Positions 1 through 8,591 are shown, counted from the first letter of the stretch. The stretch: DNA of 64,000 nt from JBBRSD01 sp038245725 (GCA_038245725.1 JBBRSD010000001.1:124001-188000), one strand, 5' to 3'. The notes: generated from the letters alone by a model not told the origin. Translations and numbers: made by a program.

Positions 1-134
1 GCAGCTCCGACGACGTCGCGACCTGCAAGGATAAGCGGAATGGACTCGCGCTGGATGGGCGTCGGTTCTGTGTAGCCCATCTCTGTTACGGCAGCGAGGA
101 TGTCTTCATTCAAGCCGAGATTCTTAAATGTCAT
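1..134 (-). CDS. DEAD-box RNA helicase, N-terminal fragment (cut by window edge)
   Basis: The reverse strand from the ATG at 134 encodes about 44 residues beginning MTFKNLGLNEDILAAV and then GYTEPTPIQ, followed by IPLILAGRDVVGA. This is the aromatic-plus-Q-motif start of DEAD-box ATP-dependent RNA helicases (DeaD/RhlE/CshA type), ending just before Walker A. The conserved F, GY and PTPIQ residues that contact adenine are all there. The rest of the gene lies left of the window, so subfamily cannot be decided. Such enzymes unwind RNA in ribosome assembly or mRNA decay. Confidence 0.85.
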   Translation of the reverse strand, partial: MTFKNLGLNEDILAAVTEMGYTEPTPIQRESIPLILAGRDVVGA

Positions 135-236
135 GGCCCCAGTATGCGCGAGGAGCGCGCTTGGCGCTAATCGCGGCGAGACAGGCCTGCCGAGACCCGG
201 GCTCGATCGCTTCTGTTCGGCGTCGAGATCAGCGGT

Positions 237-758
237 TCATCCGTCGCCGAGCAGCTTCCTCGCATCGTTCAGCGACAGATACAAAGGGACGGGTCGCGGT
301 CGGACCGCCGATCCGCCCGCGAGTGCTTCCATCCGCTCGAAGCCCAGCTGTTCGTAGTACGCGACCGCGTGGGGCAAAGCGTCGACTACGACACCGACGC
401 AGCCAACCTTCTCGCGCATTGCCCAGGCGACCCGAAGCGTGAAAGCGACAAGCCCGTTGCCGATGCCTTCGCCCTGTGCACGCGAGTCGACTGCGAGCCG
501 GGCGAGCCGCAGTACGGGAAGCGGATAGCGCGGGAGAGTCGCGCCGACGGACTCCGGCACGTTGTCGCGCGGGAGCGAACCGGCCGCGAGCGTCACGAAT
601 CCGGCGACGAGATCGCCGGCCGGCACAACGTACGTCACGCCGATGCCCAGTGCGTCTTGATTGCGCCAGGCGTGCGTGCCCAGGAACCGGTCGATGCCCA
701 TGTCACCCGAGGTGAACGCCTCGGTGCTGTCAGAAGCCCTCAGGCGCCTGATCTGCAC
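237..758 (-). CDS. GNAT-family acetyltransferase toxin of a toxin-antitoxin pair
   Basis: About 173 residues with a GNAT fold: an acetyl-CoA pyrophosphate loop RAQGEGIG near residues 93-100, preceded by LARLAVD, and a C-terminal YYEQLGF helix with the catalytic-type tyrosine. This layout is that of TacT/AtaT-like toxins, which acetylate aminoacyl-tRNA and stop translation. I chose the GTG at 758 because GAGGTGA lies five bases before it; another GTG at 767 is possible. The start overlaps the end of the upstream RHH gene by 29 bases, as in such pairs. An alternative is a housekeeping acetyltransferase, but the partner gene makes that less likely. Confidence 0.8.
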   Translation of the reverse strand: MQIRRLRASDSTEAFTSGDMGIDRFLGTHAWRNQDALGIGVTYVVPAGDLVAGFVTLAAGSLPRDNVPESVGATLPRYPLPVLRLARLAVDSRAQGEGIGNGLVAFTLRVAWAMREKVGCVGVVVDALPHAVAYYEQLGFERMEALAGGSAVRPRPVPLYLSLNDARKLLGDG

Positions 759-1032
759 TGAGGTCACCTCGCAGGAGGGCGGCCAGCCCCGCGGTTGGTT
801 CGGCGGGGTGCAGCATGCGCTCGACCACCCGGTCGTAGGATTCATCGGCGAGGACGATGGTGGAGGGCACCAGGTACTCAGCCGGCAGTGCGTCGGCCGC
901 CGAGATGAACTCGTCGAGGGCCTGCTCGAGGATGTAGCCTTTCTTCAGGCCGCTCTCGCGCGCGAATTCGTCGAGCCGCCGCTTCGTCGTCTGCGAAACG
1001 TATCCCGATACCTGAACCTGCTCTTCGCCCAC
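730..1032 (-). CDS. Ribbon-helix-helix antitoxin for the GNAT toxin
   Basis: About 100 residues. The N-terminus (VSGYVSQTTKRRLDEFARE then ALDEFI) fits a ribbon-helix-helix DNA-binding domain, and the acidic C-terminal half would wrap the toxin. It precedes and overlaps the GNAT gene, the usual antitoxin-toxin order for this class. A GTG at 1032 has GGAGG eight bases before it, so I prefer it to the GTG at 1041, which that motif touches. A 16-base perfect palindrome lies directly upstream, so the protein probably represses its own operon, alone or with the toxin. Confidence 0.75.
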   Translation of the reverse strand: MGEEQVQVSGYVSQTTKRRLDEFARESGLKKGYILEQALDEFISAADALPAEYLVPSTIVLADESYDRVVERMLHPAEPTAGLAALLRGDLSADQAPEGF

Positions 1033-1054
1033 GCGAGCCACCTCCGTGTAGAGA

Positions 1055-1072
1055 ATTCTAGCATATGCTAGA
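1055..1072 (-). promoter_or_regulatory. Palindromic operator overlapping a -10 box of the GNAT toxin-antitoxin operon
   Basis: Bases 1057-1072 form a perfect 16-base palindrome (TCTAGCATATGCTAGA). On the minus strand it overlaps a -10-like TAGAAT (1055-1060), about 20 bases before the antitoxin start. A dimeric ribbon-helix-helix protein bound here would block RNA polymerase. The palindrome is seen directly; the operator role is inferred. Confidence 0.6.
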
Positions 1073-1111
1073 CGACGTCCCCACGAACGGATTACGCGTC
1101 GGCGATGCTGC

Positions 1112-2029
1112 TCAGCACATCACGACGAGGTTCGTGAGTGCCGCGTCCACCTCGGGAAAGCGGAACGCATAACCACTCGCAAGCGCCTTGTCGGCGGACA
1201 TCTGCTGGCTCATGACCGTGTACGGGGCGACTTCGCCGAGCACCAGTTTGAGCGCGAAGCCCGGCACGGGCAGCCACGACGGGCGATGCACGACGCGGCC
1301 GACGGCAGCTGCGAAGTCGACCATGCGCACCGGGTGCGGGGTGCAGGCGTTGAGCGGGCCGCTCACGCTGTCGTTCGTGAGCGCGTGGCGGTAGAGGCCC
1401 GCGACGTCGGCGATGTGGATCCAGCTCACCCATTGCCTGCCACTGCCGATCGGGCCGCCCACGAACATGCACATCGGGAGCTGCATGCGCGGCAGCACGC
1501 CGTCGCTCCCAAGCACGATGCCGGTGCGGATCGTCGCGACGCGGCAGCCGATCTTCTCGGCGGCGAACGCGGCAGCCTCCCAGTCGATGGCGAGGTCGGC
1601 CAGGAAGTCGCCTCCGGTCGCGGCATCCTCGTGCAGGCACTCCTCGCCGCGGTCGCCGTAGATCCCCACGGCACTCCCGCCCACGTAGGCAGCGGGTCCG
1701 CCGCCCAGCGCTCGGGCCGCGCCGATCGCACGCACGATCGCGTCTGCGGTATCGATGCGGCTGCTGCGCAGCAGCTTCTTGACACGCGGATTCCAGTGGC
1801 TCGCGATGGGATAGCCGGAGAGGTTGGCAACCGCCTCAGCCGAGAAGATCGCGGCGGCCCACGGGCCGGCGTCGTCGGCCGGATCGAAGGCGACCTCGGT
1901 CACGCCAGCTGGCACGGCCACTCTGCCCGGCTGGTGTGAGAGCCACGTCACTTCGTGCCCCGCCGTCAGAAGCTGCGCTGTCAGCTCCTGTCCAATGAAC
2001 CCGTTGCCGCCCGCAAGTGCGATCCGCAT
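1112..2029 (-). CDS. TIGR01777-type NAD(P)-dependent sugar epimerase (YfcH/SulA-like)
   Basis: A 305-residue short-chain dehydrogenase of the extended type. The Rossmann motif GGNGFIG is at residues 8-14, and the middle of the protein has YVGGSAVGIYG and WEAAA, both typical of the YfcH/SulA family. The C-terminal part (LNACTPHPVRM, then GEVAPYTVMSQQ) also fits. The substrate of this family is unknown; plant relatives influence plastid division. It follows the nitroreductase gene after 125 bases on the same strand, and both could share a transcript. The ATG at 2029 is the natural start because the Rossmann strand begins immediately after it. Confidence 0.85.
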   Translation of the reverse strand: MRIALAGGNGFIGQELTAQLLTAGHEVTWLSHQPGRVAVPAGVTEVAFDPADDAGPWAAAIFSAEAVANLSGYPIASHWNPRVKKLLRSSRIDTADAIVRAIGAARALGGGPAAYVGGSAVGIYGDRGEECLHEDAATGGDFLADLAIDWEAAAFAAEKIGCRVATIRTGIVLGSDGVLPRMQLPMCMFVGGPIGSGRQWVSWIHIADVAGLYRHALTNDSVSGPLNACTPHPVRMVDFAAAVGRVVHRPSWLPVPGFALKLVLGEVAPYTVMSQQMSADKALASGYAFRFPEVDAALTNLVVMC

Positions 2030-2154
2030 GCACAGCTCCCGTTCGCAAGAAATACCCGTGCGAACGCGTGCCGGCGCGTTGCTTCCTTCATCGTCATGGG
2101 ACTCGAATCACTTTACTTGCTTGCGAGTGCCGTGCCAGACCGAGGACGTGTGGG

Positions 2155-3012
2155 CTATCCGCCGCAGCGAGCGGTCACATAGCGCGCGACGTCGAGCCCG
2201 GTTGCGAGATCTCGCCACGTTCCTTCGGCGCCCGCTGCCCTCGCGCCCAACTCCGCGTGCAACATGGCGATGCCGCAGTCCAGGCGCTTCGTGACCTTCG
2301 GCGTTTCGATGGCATTGTCGCGCTGGACCGCGAGCGCTCCCGCGTCGTAACGGAACCGCCACGGCTGCCGGTTGACCGCGCTCGGCGCCAGCCGGGCGGT
2401 CTCGACTGCGGCGACCACCCACTCCGGCCAGCCTTCGCCGAGGCCCGGTGCCAGCTCGGCGACGCACTTGCGCTGGTGCGACTTCGCAATCCGCTGCATA
2501 CCGCGCTCAATCAACATGACCCGGGTGGCCGCGTGGCCTACCGGGGAGACCGCGAAGACGCTTTCACCCGGCTGGAGCTCGACGAGCTGACGAGTCCGCG
2601 TCGCCGAGAAGAAGCCGCCGATCCAGCACGTGTCGAGTCCGAGTGCGGTCGCTTCGAGCACGATCCCCTCGCCCATGTAGCCGACGTGCTGGTCGACGAA
2701 GTCGGCGTTCTCCTCGGCGATGAAGAGGAGGACGTGGGGCGCATTGCGCACCTTGCCGTAGCTGCCGACGATGCCCGTGAAGACGTCGACGGCGGGGTCT
2801 CGCACGAGGACCGTACGCGCATCGGGGTAGGGGCGGAATCGCTCGCAGGCGCGCTCGAGCGCGTCGAGTGTCGCCGGGGCGACTGGCAGGCCGGTGTAGG
2901 CGCGCCGAGAGTGACGCCCCGCGACTGCGGCGAGCCAATCGGGGCCGCGCTCGGCGAGAAGCGCGGCGGCATCGGAGGGGCGAGAGCGTTCGGGGCGGAG
3001 GTCAGCTGTCAT
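2155..3012 (-). CDS. Nitroreductase-family flavoprotein
   Basis: About 285 residues. The start of the domain reads GRHSRRAYTGLPVAPATLD, the FMN-phosphate arginine region of nitroreductases. Later come GYMGEGIVLEATALGLDTCWIGGFF, the helix and loop that place FMN, and LAPSAVNRQPWRF, a second nitroreductase-like segment (two pseudo-repeats, as in the Thermotoga-type putative nitroreductases). FMN-dependent electron transfer from NAD(P)H is likely; the substrate is unknown. I start it at the ATG at 3012 (MTADLRP), since an upstream ATG at 3048 would run into the promoter region of the divergent DedA gene. Confidence 0.8.
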   Translation of the reverse strand: MTADLRPERSRPSDAAALLAERGPDWLAAVAGRHSRRAYTGLPVAPATLDALERACERFRPYPDARTVLVRDPAVDVFTGIVGSYGKVRNAPHVLLFIAEENADFVDQHVGYMGEGIVLEATALGLDTCWIGGFFSATRTRQLVELQPGESVFAVSPVGHAATRVMLIERGMQRIAKSHQRKCVAELAPGLGEGWPEWVVAAVETARLAPSAVNRQPWRFRYDAGALAVQRDNAIETPKVTKRLDCGIAMLHAELGARAAGAEGTWRDLATGLDVARYVTARCGG

Positions 3013-3112
3013 GACGCTATTGTGAGTGAGCTGCGCTGCGCGCGCCACGTCCGGCGATTGGGGTATGCTCTGCCACGTTCAGGCGCTGCCGGCGCCACCC
3101 GATCGGAGGACC

Positions 3113-3787
3113 ATGGGACTCGTTCACGTGCTGTTTCCCGGCCTGCTGACCCACACACTCGATACGCTGCGCATACTCACGATGCCGCCGTACGGTCAGT
3201 GGGTCTACGGCATCCTCTTCGTCATCGTCTTCTGCGAGACCGGCCTTGTGGTCACGCCGTTCCTACCGGGAGATTCGCTGCTGTTCGCGGCCGGCGTTCT
3301 CGCCGGCGCCGCCTCGCTCAACGTGTGGGTGCTGTGGGCTGTCCTGTTTGCGGCTGCACTTCTCGGCGACAACGTGAACTACGGGATCGGGCGCCTCTTC
3401 GGGCACCGCATCATCGAGTCGGGAAAGATCAGTGCGGTGATGAAGCCCGAGTATATCGAGAGCACACAGGCGTTCTTTCGCAAGCACGGCGGCAAGACCG
3501 TCTCGTTCGCACGCTTCTTCCCGATTATCCGCACCTACACGCCGTTCATGGCGGGTATCGGCCGGATGAAGTGGCTGCGCTTCGTGGGCTTCTCCGCGGC
3601 CGGCAGCGTGGGCTGGATCTCGCTTGGGATCGCAGCCGGCTACTTCCTCGGCGGCATCACCTTCGTGCAGAAGCACTTCGAGATCATCGTGATCGCGATT
3701 GTCCTGGTCACACTCGCGCCGACGATCATCCACGCCCTGCGCTTGCGCTTCGCCGAGAAGGCAGCGGTTGAGGGGTCGAGCGAGTAG
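3113..3787 (+). CDS. DedA/SNARE-associated family membrane protein
   Basis: About 224 residues with several hydrophobic segments. The DedA signatures are visible: FCETGLVVTPFLPGDSLLF near residues 40-60, GDNVNYGIGRLFG, and the re-entrant segment with FARFFPIIRTYTPFMAGIGRM. This family includes flippases of undecaprenyl phosphate and phosphatidylethanolamine, so a role in envelope lipid turnover is likely. The start has GGAGGA before the ATG at 3113. A strong hairpin follows about 50 bases after the stop. It stands alone between divergent and convergent neighbours. Confidence 0.9.
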   Translation: MGLVHVLFPGLLTHTLDTLRILTMPPYGQWVYGILFVIVFCETGLVVTPFLPGDSLLFAAGVLAGAASLNVWVLWAVLFAAALLGDNVNYGIGRLFGHRIIESGKISAVMKPEYIESTQAFFRKHGGKTVSFARFFPIIRTYTPFMAGIGRMKWLRFVGFSAAGSVGWISLGIAAGYFLGGITFVQKHFEIIVIAIVLVTLAPTIIHALRLRFAEKAAVEGSSE

Positions 3788-3835
3788 CTCCTCGGGTGCG
3801 ACGGGCCGGGCGGGCTACCAGACCCGCAACATCAC

Positions 3836-3863
3836 CGAAGGCCGCCCATCGGGGCGGCCTTCG
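3836..3863. terminator. Bidirectional hairpin terminator between convergent genes
   Basis: A perfect 12-base-pair stem (CGAAGGCCGCCC with GGGCGGCCTTCG) and a four-base loop ATCG lie between the DedA gene and the convergent gene ending at 3889. Thymine tracts are short, so termination may depend on the GC-rich stem. Confidence 0.7.
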
Positions 3864-3888
3864 ACACTTCCGTGAGTTTGGTCGTCGC

Positions 3889-5091
3889 TCAGTAGCGCAG
3901 CACTGCGGCCACGCCTTTGACCGGCGCATCCTCGCCGATGAACGCGTGCACCTCGCCGCCGTGCAGGATCGTCTCGGCGAGTGCGAGGTCGACGAGGTCC
4001 CAGCCCATCATCTCGGGACCGACCTCGGATTCGGCCGAATCGCGCAGGTAGCGCGGGGACGCCGCGGCAAACTGGCTTACCTGAAGAAGCTGGCGATCGA
4101 GGTGACCGAACGGCCCGAGCGCCTCATCGAAGAAGAGCGTCTTAACGCGCCCGGACGCCGCCGCGCTGACGATCTCGCTGGGATCGTCGCTGACGAGCGA
4201 ACTCGGCTTCTCTCGAAGCTCGGTGAGGTCCGCGTCGGTCATCGCCGAGAAGCGCGGCGCGAGCGCGTTGAGCACCAGGCGGTGGATGGCGACTTCAGTG
4301 AGCTCGTCGGTCGCACCGAACACCTGCGCGGTCGCGATTCCCGGATACGTGTTCACGGCGCGGTATTCCGAGAGTTCGTTCCCCACGCCCAGCAGCAACA
4401 GCGGGGTGGTGTTCTCGGCGCCGATGATGCGCGTGACCGCTCGATCGAGTTTGGACGCGAACTGGGCGAGCTCGGTCTTGTCGACGTTCTCGCCACCGTG
4501 CCCGTGGAACATCCCAATCGTCTGTCCAGAGGCGTTGACGGACTCGGGACTCGAATGCGTCGTGTACTGCAGCGACTCCTCGCGCGAGTCGTATTTCGAC
4601 GATTCGGCGAGCGACGTGGGCGCGTTGGTGATGGGCAGCTCGCGGATCGACGTCCTGTCGCCCGAGAACAGCCGCGTGGCGTTGAGGTCGAACGCGAGTG
4701 CGAAGAAACGCTCGTCGCCGTGGTAGGCGAGCACGAGCGGTCGGATGTGAAAGCGGTCGCCCACGACGACCTCTTCAGGCAGCGCCGTGTCGACGCGGTA
4801 GATGGTGGTCGCGTCCGAGTCGCTGAAGATCGCGAGCCCGTCGGCGGAGTCGCGCCAGAAGTCGGTGTCGGTCAGGAGCGCGGTCGTCTTCGCAAGTAGC
4901 GCGTCAGCTTCTGGTGCGCGGATTCCGTCTGCGACGAGCCGTGTCGCGGCCGAGGACAGCAGGTTCTTCAAGCGGATGCGGTCCTCGGCCTTCTCGGCGA
5001 CGACGCGGTGCATGGTGGCGTAGAGCGAAACCGACGGCCAACTGGAGTGGCGGGCGAGCGATGTCAGGGTTTCTCGGCTGATGGTGTCCAT
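3889..5091 (-). CDS. Bacterial/archaeal eRF1-like (baeRF) protein, candidate ribosome hibernation factor
   Basis: About 400 residues. Visible features are SVSLYATMHR near the start, RLKNLLSSAATRLV, FFALAFDLNATRLFSGDR in the middle, and a C-terminal domain with LLLLGVGNELSEYRAVN and VKTLFFDEALGPFG. This arrangement resembles the bacterial eRF1-like baeRF proteins, the group that includes the hibernation factor Balon. Those proteins bind the ribosomal A site, but this subfamily is little studied. AAGGAG lies seven bases before the ATG at 5091; a GTG two codons upstream is the alternative. It is transcribed away from the SRP RNA gene and alone. The family assignment is from memory of motifs and is moderately sure. 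Confidence 0.6.
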   Translation of the reverse strand: MDTISRETLTSLARHSSWPSVSLYATMHRVVAEKAEDRIRLKNLLSSAATRLVADGIRAPEADALLAKTTALLTDTDFWRDSADGLAIFSDSDATTIYRVDTALPEEVVVGDRFHIRPLVLAYHGDERFFALAFDLNATRLFSGDRTSIRELPITNAPTSLAESSKYDSREESLQYTTHSSPESVNASGQTIGMFHGHGGENVDKTELAQFASKLDRAVTRIIGAENTTPLLLLGVGNELSEYRAVNTYPGIATAQVFGATDELTEVAIHRLVLNALAPRFSAMTDADLTELREKPSSLVSDDPSEIVSAAASGRVKTLFFDEALGPFGHLDRQLLQVSQFAAASPRYLRDSAESEVGPEMMGWDLVDLALAETILHGGEVHAFIGEDAPVKGVAAVLRY

Positions 5092-5208
5092 GGGCACTCT
5101 CCTTGGAACGAGGATGGCCGCCGCCTTGGATCTCGGCGCTCGAGGGAGCCGCTGTCGCGGTACTCGGAGTTCCTACCCGCGAACGTGGCAGCTCGCGCGC
5201 CGGCGGCG

Positions 5209-5214
5209 TATACT
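5209..5214 (+). promoter_or_regulatory. Probable -10 box for the SRP RNA
   Basis: TATACT, one mismatch from consensus, ends 16 bases before the start of the pairing stem of the SRP RNA. No convincing -35 box was found at 17 bases. Confidence 0.45.
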
Positions 5215-5230
5215 GCGCTCTCGCACGGTG

Positions 5231-5336
5231 AGCGTCTCGAGCGGGCTCGGACGGCGGTATGTCTCGAACCTGGTCAGAGCCGGAAGGCAGCAGCCATAAG
5301 GGCCTCTGCCGAGCGTCCGGGTCCGCTCGAGACGCT
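5231..5336 (+). ncRNA. ffs: Signal recognition particle RNA (4.5S, small bacterial type)
   Basis: The conserved SRP domain IV is plain: GGTCAGAGCCGGAAGGCAGC includes the GGAA tetraloop and asymmetric loop that bind Ffh. The two ends pair perfectly over at least 14 bases (AGCGTCTCGAGCGG at 5231 with CCGCTCGAGACGCT ending at 5336), giving a hairpin of about 106 bases with no Alu domain. The RNA guides Ffh-bound nascent membrane proteins to FtsY. Its place directly upstream of dnaX is common in bacteria. The exact ends are estimated from pairing. Confidence 0.9.
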
Positions 5337-5394
5337 TGCGTGCGCGGCCGCCGCCGCGGCACACGGGCCGGGCCGCGATGTCGGAGCCGGCCTG

Positions 5395-5400
5395 TATACT
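5395..5400 (+). promoter_or_regulatory. Probable -10 box for dnaX
   Basis: A second TATACT sits 38 bases before the dnaX start, identical to the box upstream of the SRP RNA. It suggests that dnaX-ebfC-recR has its own promoter. Confidence 0.4.
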
Positions 5401-5437
5401 TCTCGGCGGAAACCTCACGGACCGCGAAAGGCCGCCA

Positions 5438-7501
5438 GTGGCGCATCAGTCCCTCTACCGCAAGTACCGCCCGCAGACGTTTGACGACGTCGTCGGGCAG
5501 GACCATATCGAGCGCACGCTGCGAAACGCGGTCGCCGACGGCACCGTCGCGCACGCGTACCTGTTCACCGGTCCGCGCGGCACCGGCAAGACCACGACCG
5601 CGCGGCTGCTTGCCAAGGCGCTCGACTGCGAGAAGGGTCCCACCGGCGAGCCCGACGGCACGTGCGAGGACTGCATCGAGATCGCCGAAGGCCGCCACCC
5701 GGACGTCTACGAGCTCGATGCCGCATCACGTACGGGCGTCGACAACGTTCGCGAGGAGATCATCGGCCGCGTGAACTTCGCGCCCACGCGCGGACGCTAC
5801 AAGGTCTACATCATCGACGAGGTCCACATGCTCTCGACAGCCGCGTTCAACGCGCTGCTCAAGACGCTTGAGGAGCCGCCTAGCCACGTCGTGTTCGTGC
5901 TGGCGACCACGCACCCGCACAAGGTGCCCGAGACGATCCAGTCGCGCTGCCAGCGCTTCGACTTCCACCGCATCGGCATCGACGAGATCGTCGGCCGGCT
6001 GCGCGTTATCTGCGATGGCGAGGGCTTCGACGTCCCAGACCCCGCACTCGCGCTCATCGCGCGCCACGCCGCGGGCGGAATGCGCGACGCCATCACCACG
6101 CTCGAGCAGCTCGCGTCGTTTACCGGTGGCACGATTGGGCTGGCCGACGTCGAGGGGCTTCTCGGCGAGGTGGACTCGGCGGCGCTCGCGGAGATCGCTG
6201 GGCTCGTGGGCTGCCGAGACATCGCCGGGTGCTTCCGCTGGGTCGCCCGCTTCGCCGAGGAAGGCACCGATCTGGCGGAGTTCGTCCGCGAACTCACCGG
6301 CCACGTCCGCAACCTCTACCTCATCGCCGCCATCGGCGATGGCGAGGGCTTCATCGACGCAACCGTCGAGGAGCGCGGGCGGCTGGCATCGCAGGCCGCC
6401 GAGTTCGGTGGACCCGACCGGCTCGCGCGTGTGCTCGATCTGCTCGGCGAGCTGGGAAGCGAGCTGCGGTGGAGCAGCGATCAGCGGCTCTCCCTCGAAG
6501 TGGCGCTCGTGCGGATGGCGCGGCCGCAGGGTGAGATGACGCTTGAAGCGCTCGCGGAGCGGGTGGAAGTGCTTGAACGCGGGGTAGTACTTGGCGGTCC
6601 GCCGGCGGCGGGTGCCGTGAAGGCTGCGGGCTCAGGTGCTCAGAGCGCGGCGGAGGGCGCCGCCTTCGCAAAGTCGCCCGAAGCCTCCCCGGCCCCCGTC
6701 GCCTCCCGCAAACCGGAAGAACCACCCACCGTTCCAGCCACTGACAGCGCTCCGACAATCCCTGTCGCTGAACCCTCAAGAGAGGTTGCGACATCGGCTT
6801 CGCTGAGCCCTGTGGCCTCGCCTGCGCTCGAGCCCGCTGCGGCTCCTGTCGTCCGCGAGGTTGTTCGAGCGGGGGAGCTTGATCGGGCGGCGGCTAAGCG
6901 CGCTTGGCCGGCGGTGCTGGTCGAGATAAAGAAGTTGCGTCCGGCTCGGGCGTCGCAGTATGCGGATATCGAGGTCGATCTCGATACGGACGGCACGACG
7001 CTTGTGCTCGAGTTCCCGGCTGGCCAGAAATTCGCGATGCAGTTCGCCGAGGAACCCGAGATGCGCGACATGCTCAAGAGCGCCATCGCCGCGGTACTCG
7101 GCTTCGTGCCGGGCTTCCGCTTTCAGCTGGGACGCGGGTCGGTACGGCCCGACACCGGCCCTGCGGCCTCGCACCACGCCGCTGCCGTCGATCCGCCCGA
7201 AGACGACGGTCCGCCGCTCGAGTACTACGAGACTGCGGTCGGGATGACCGAGCAGGGAATAGAAGTGCGCGCGACACCGACGGGCGCGGTCGACGTCGCG
7301 AAGGGTTTCTCGGCTGGGGCGGAGCCGAAGAGCGCGCTCGAGCGGCTGCTCACGGAGGATCTCGGCGGGCAGATCGTCGCCGAGCACTCGGCACCGCGGG
7401 CGCAGGGCGATGACGCCGAGGCGCTCGCGGAGATGACAGAGGAGATGGCAGGTCCGGGCCAGGAAGGCCCCGGCCTGTTCGACACCGATGGAGAGGACTG
7501 A
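5438..7501 (+). CDS. dnaX: DNA polymerase III subunits gamma/tau
   Basis: About 687 residues. It is the clamp-loader ATPase of the replisome. After the start comes LYRKYRPQTFDDVVGQ, then Walker A GPRGTGKTT (residues 45-53), a four-cysteine zinc module with CEDC, Walker B with DEVHML, and the SRC sensor motif. AAA+ domains fill residues 1-370, followed by an Ala/Pro/Ser-rich linker (about 400-510) and a conserved C-terminal part that would bind the polymerase. The GTG at 5438 is used because the conserved domain begins two codons later. No slippery heptamer for a short gamma form was noticed. The order dnaX-ebfC-recR is conserved in many bacteria. Confidence 0.95.
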   Translation: MAHQSLYRKYRPQTFDDVVGQDHIERTLRNAVADGTVAHAYLFTGPRGTGKTTTARLLAKALDCEKGPTGEPDGTCEDCIEIAEGRHPDVYELDAASRTGVDNVREEIIGRVNFAPTRGRYKVYIIDEVHMLSTAAFNALLKTLEEPPSHVVFVLATTHPHKVPETIQSRCQRFDFHRIGIDEIVGRLRVICDGEGFDVPDPALALIARHAAGGMRDAITTLEQLASFTGGTIGLADVEGLLGEVDSAALAEIAGLVGCRDIAGCFRWVARFAEEGTDLAEFVRELTGHVRNLYLIAAIGDGEGFIDATVEERGRLASQAAEFGGPDRLARVLDLLGELGSELRWSSDQRLSLEVALVRMARPQGEMTLEALAERVEVLERGVVLGGPPAAGAVKAAGSGAQSAAEGAAFAKSPEASPAPVASRKPEEPPTVPATDSAPTIPVAEPSREVATSASLSPVASPALEPAAAPVVREVVRAGELDRAAAKRAWPAVLVEIKKLRPARASQYADIEVDLDTDGTTLVLEFPAGQKFAMQFAEEPEMRDMLKSAIAAVLGFVPGFRFQLGRGSVRPDTGPAASHHAAAVDPPEDDGPPLEYYETAVGMTEQGIEVRATPTGAVDVAKGFSAGAEPKSALERLLTEDLGGQIVAEHSAPRAQGDDAEALAEMTEEMAGPGQEGPGLFDTDGED

Positions 7502-7504
7502 CTC

Positions 7505-7813
7505 GTGGGCTTCGGAAACATGATGAAGCAGGCGCAGAAAATGCAGGCCAAGATGGCCGAGATGCAGGAACAGCTCAAGGACGAGGTGCTCGACGCATCG
7601 GCCGGTGGCGGTACGGTCAAAGTCACGATCACCGGCGATCTGGTGGTGAAGGCGATTGAGATCGACCCGAGTGCAGTCGACCCGGAGGACGTCGAGTTGC
7701 TCCAGGACATGACGACCGCTGCCGTCAACGAGGCGATTCGCGCAGGCCAAGAGCTCCAGCAGCGCCGCATGGCCGACATCACCGGCGGCATGAACATCCC
7801 GGGCCTGATGTAG
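7505..7813 (+). CDS. ebfC: YbaB/EbfC nucleoid-associated protein
   Basis: 102 residues: a Met/Gln/Lys-rich helix (MMKQAQKMQAKMAEMQ), the strand motif GGTVKVTITGDLVVKAIEI, the DVELLQDMTTAAVNEAI helix, and a GGMNIPGL tail typical of the family. EbfC forms tweezer-like dimers that bind DNA without strong sequence preference. It lies three bases after dnaX and three before recR, so the three are cotranscribed. The start is GTG at 7505. Confidence 0.93.
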   Translation: MGFGNMMKQAQKMQAKMAEMQEQLKDEVLDASAGGGTVKVTITGDLVVKAIEIDPSAVDPEDVELLQDMTTAAVNEAIRAGQELQQRRMADITGGMNIPGLM

Positions 7814-7816
7814 CGC

Positions 7817-8413
7817 ATGCGGTACGCGCCCCCCATCGCCCGTCTGCTCGAAGAGCTCGAACGCCTGCCCGGCGTCGGCCCGAAGTCGGCCCAACGCATT
7901 GCGTACTGGCTGCTCACAGCCGAGTCCGCCGATGCCGAGCGCCTGGCTGCGGCAATCACCGAGGTCAAGCGCACGATCCACTTCTGCCCGGTGTGCTTCA
8001 ACTTCGCCGAGGGTGAGCTGTGCACGGTGTGCGGTGACAGCGAGCGCGACCGCAGCATGGTGTGCGTTGTCGAGGAGCCGCGTGACCTCGTCGCGGTCGA
8101 CCGGACCGGCGAATTCCGCGGCACGTACCACGTCTTGCAAGGCGCGATCTCGCCCATCGACGGCATCGGGCCCGAGCGGCTGCGCGTGCGCGAGCTCATC
8201 GCGCGGCTCGAACCGGGTGAGATCACCGAGGTTGTCATAGCGACCAACCCCAACGTCGAAGGCGAGACGACCGCGCTGTATCTCGCGCGCCTCATCAAGC
8301 CGCTCGGCATCAAGGTCACGCGCATCGCGAGCGGCCTGCCGGTGGGTGGCGACCTCGAATACGCGGATGAAGTCACGCTCGGCAGAGCCCTCGAGGCTCG
8401 CCGAGAGATGTAG
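7817..8413 (+). CDS. recR: Recombination mediator RecR
   Basis: 198 residues, full length for RecR. An N-terminal helix-hairpin-helix (LPGVGPKSAQRIAYWLL) is followed by a four-cysteine zinc finger (CPVCFNF and CTVCGD), a Toprim domain beginning VCVVEEPRDLVAVDRTG with the EGETTALYLARL motif, and a C-terminal part. RecR works with RecF and RecO to load RecA at gaps. It ends the dnaX operon. Confidence 0.95.
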   Translation: MRYAPPIARLLEELERLPGVGPKSAQRIAYWLLTAESADAERLAAAITEVKRTIHFCPVCFNFAEGELCTVCGDSERDRSMVCVVEEPRDLVAVDRTGEFRGTYHVLQGAISPIDGIGPERLRVRELIARLEPGEITEVVIATNPNVEGETTALYLARLIKPLGIKVTRIASGLPVGGDLEYADEVTLGRALEARREM

Positions 8414-8591
8414 CGGCGCGGCAATTGCCAGTATTTCTCTACCGTTCACCGACTGAGACGCGCCGCTGGCCGCGCTTGTCGCGCCGCAGGCCGACGCGTG
8501 CGACGGTCGCCACTATCCTTGTGTGACCTATCGCCCGGTTCGCGGCGCTAGCGTCGCTACAACGGGCGTGTCGAGTGGAGGGAAGGACCAG

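Noticed and set aside
6880..6960. Programmed frameshift in dnaX
   Set aside because: No A-rich slippery heptamer with a following hairpin; only ATAAAGAAG was seen.
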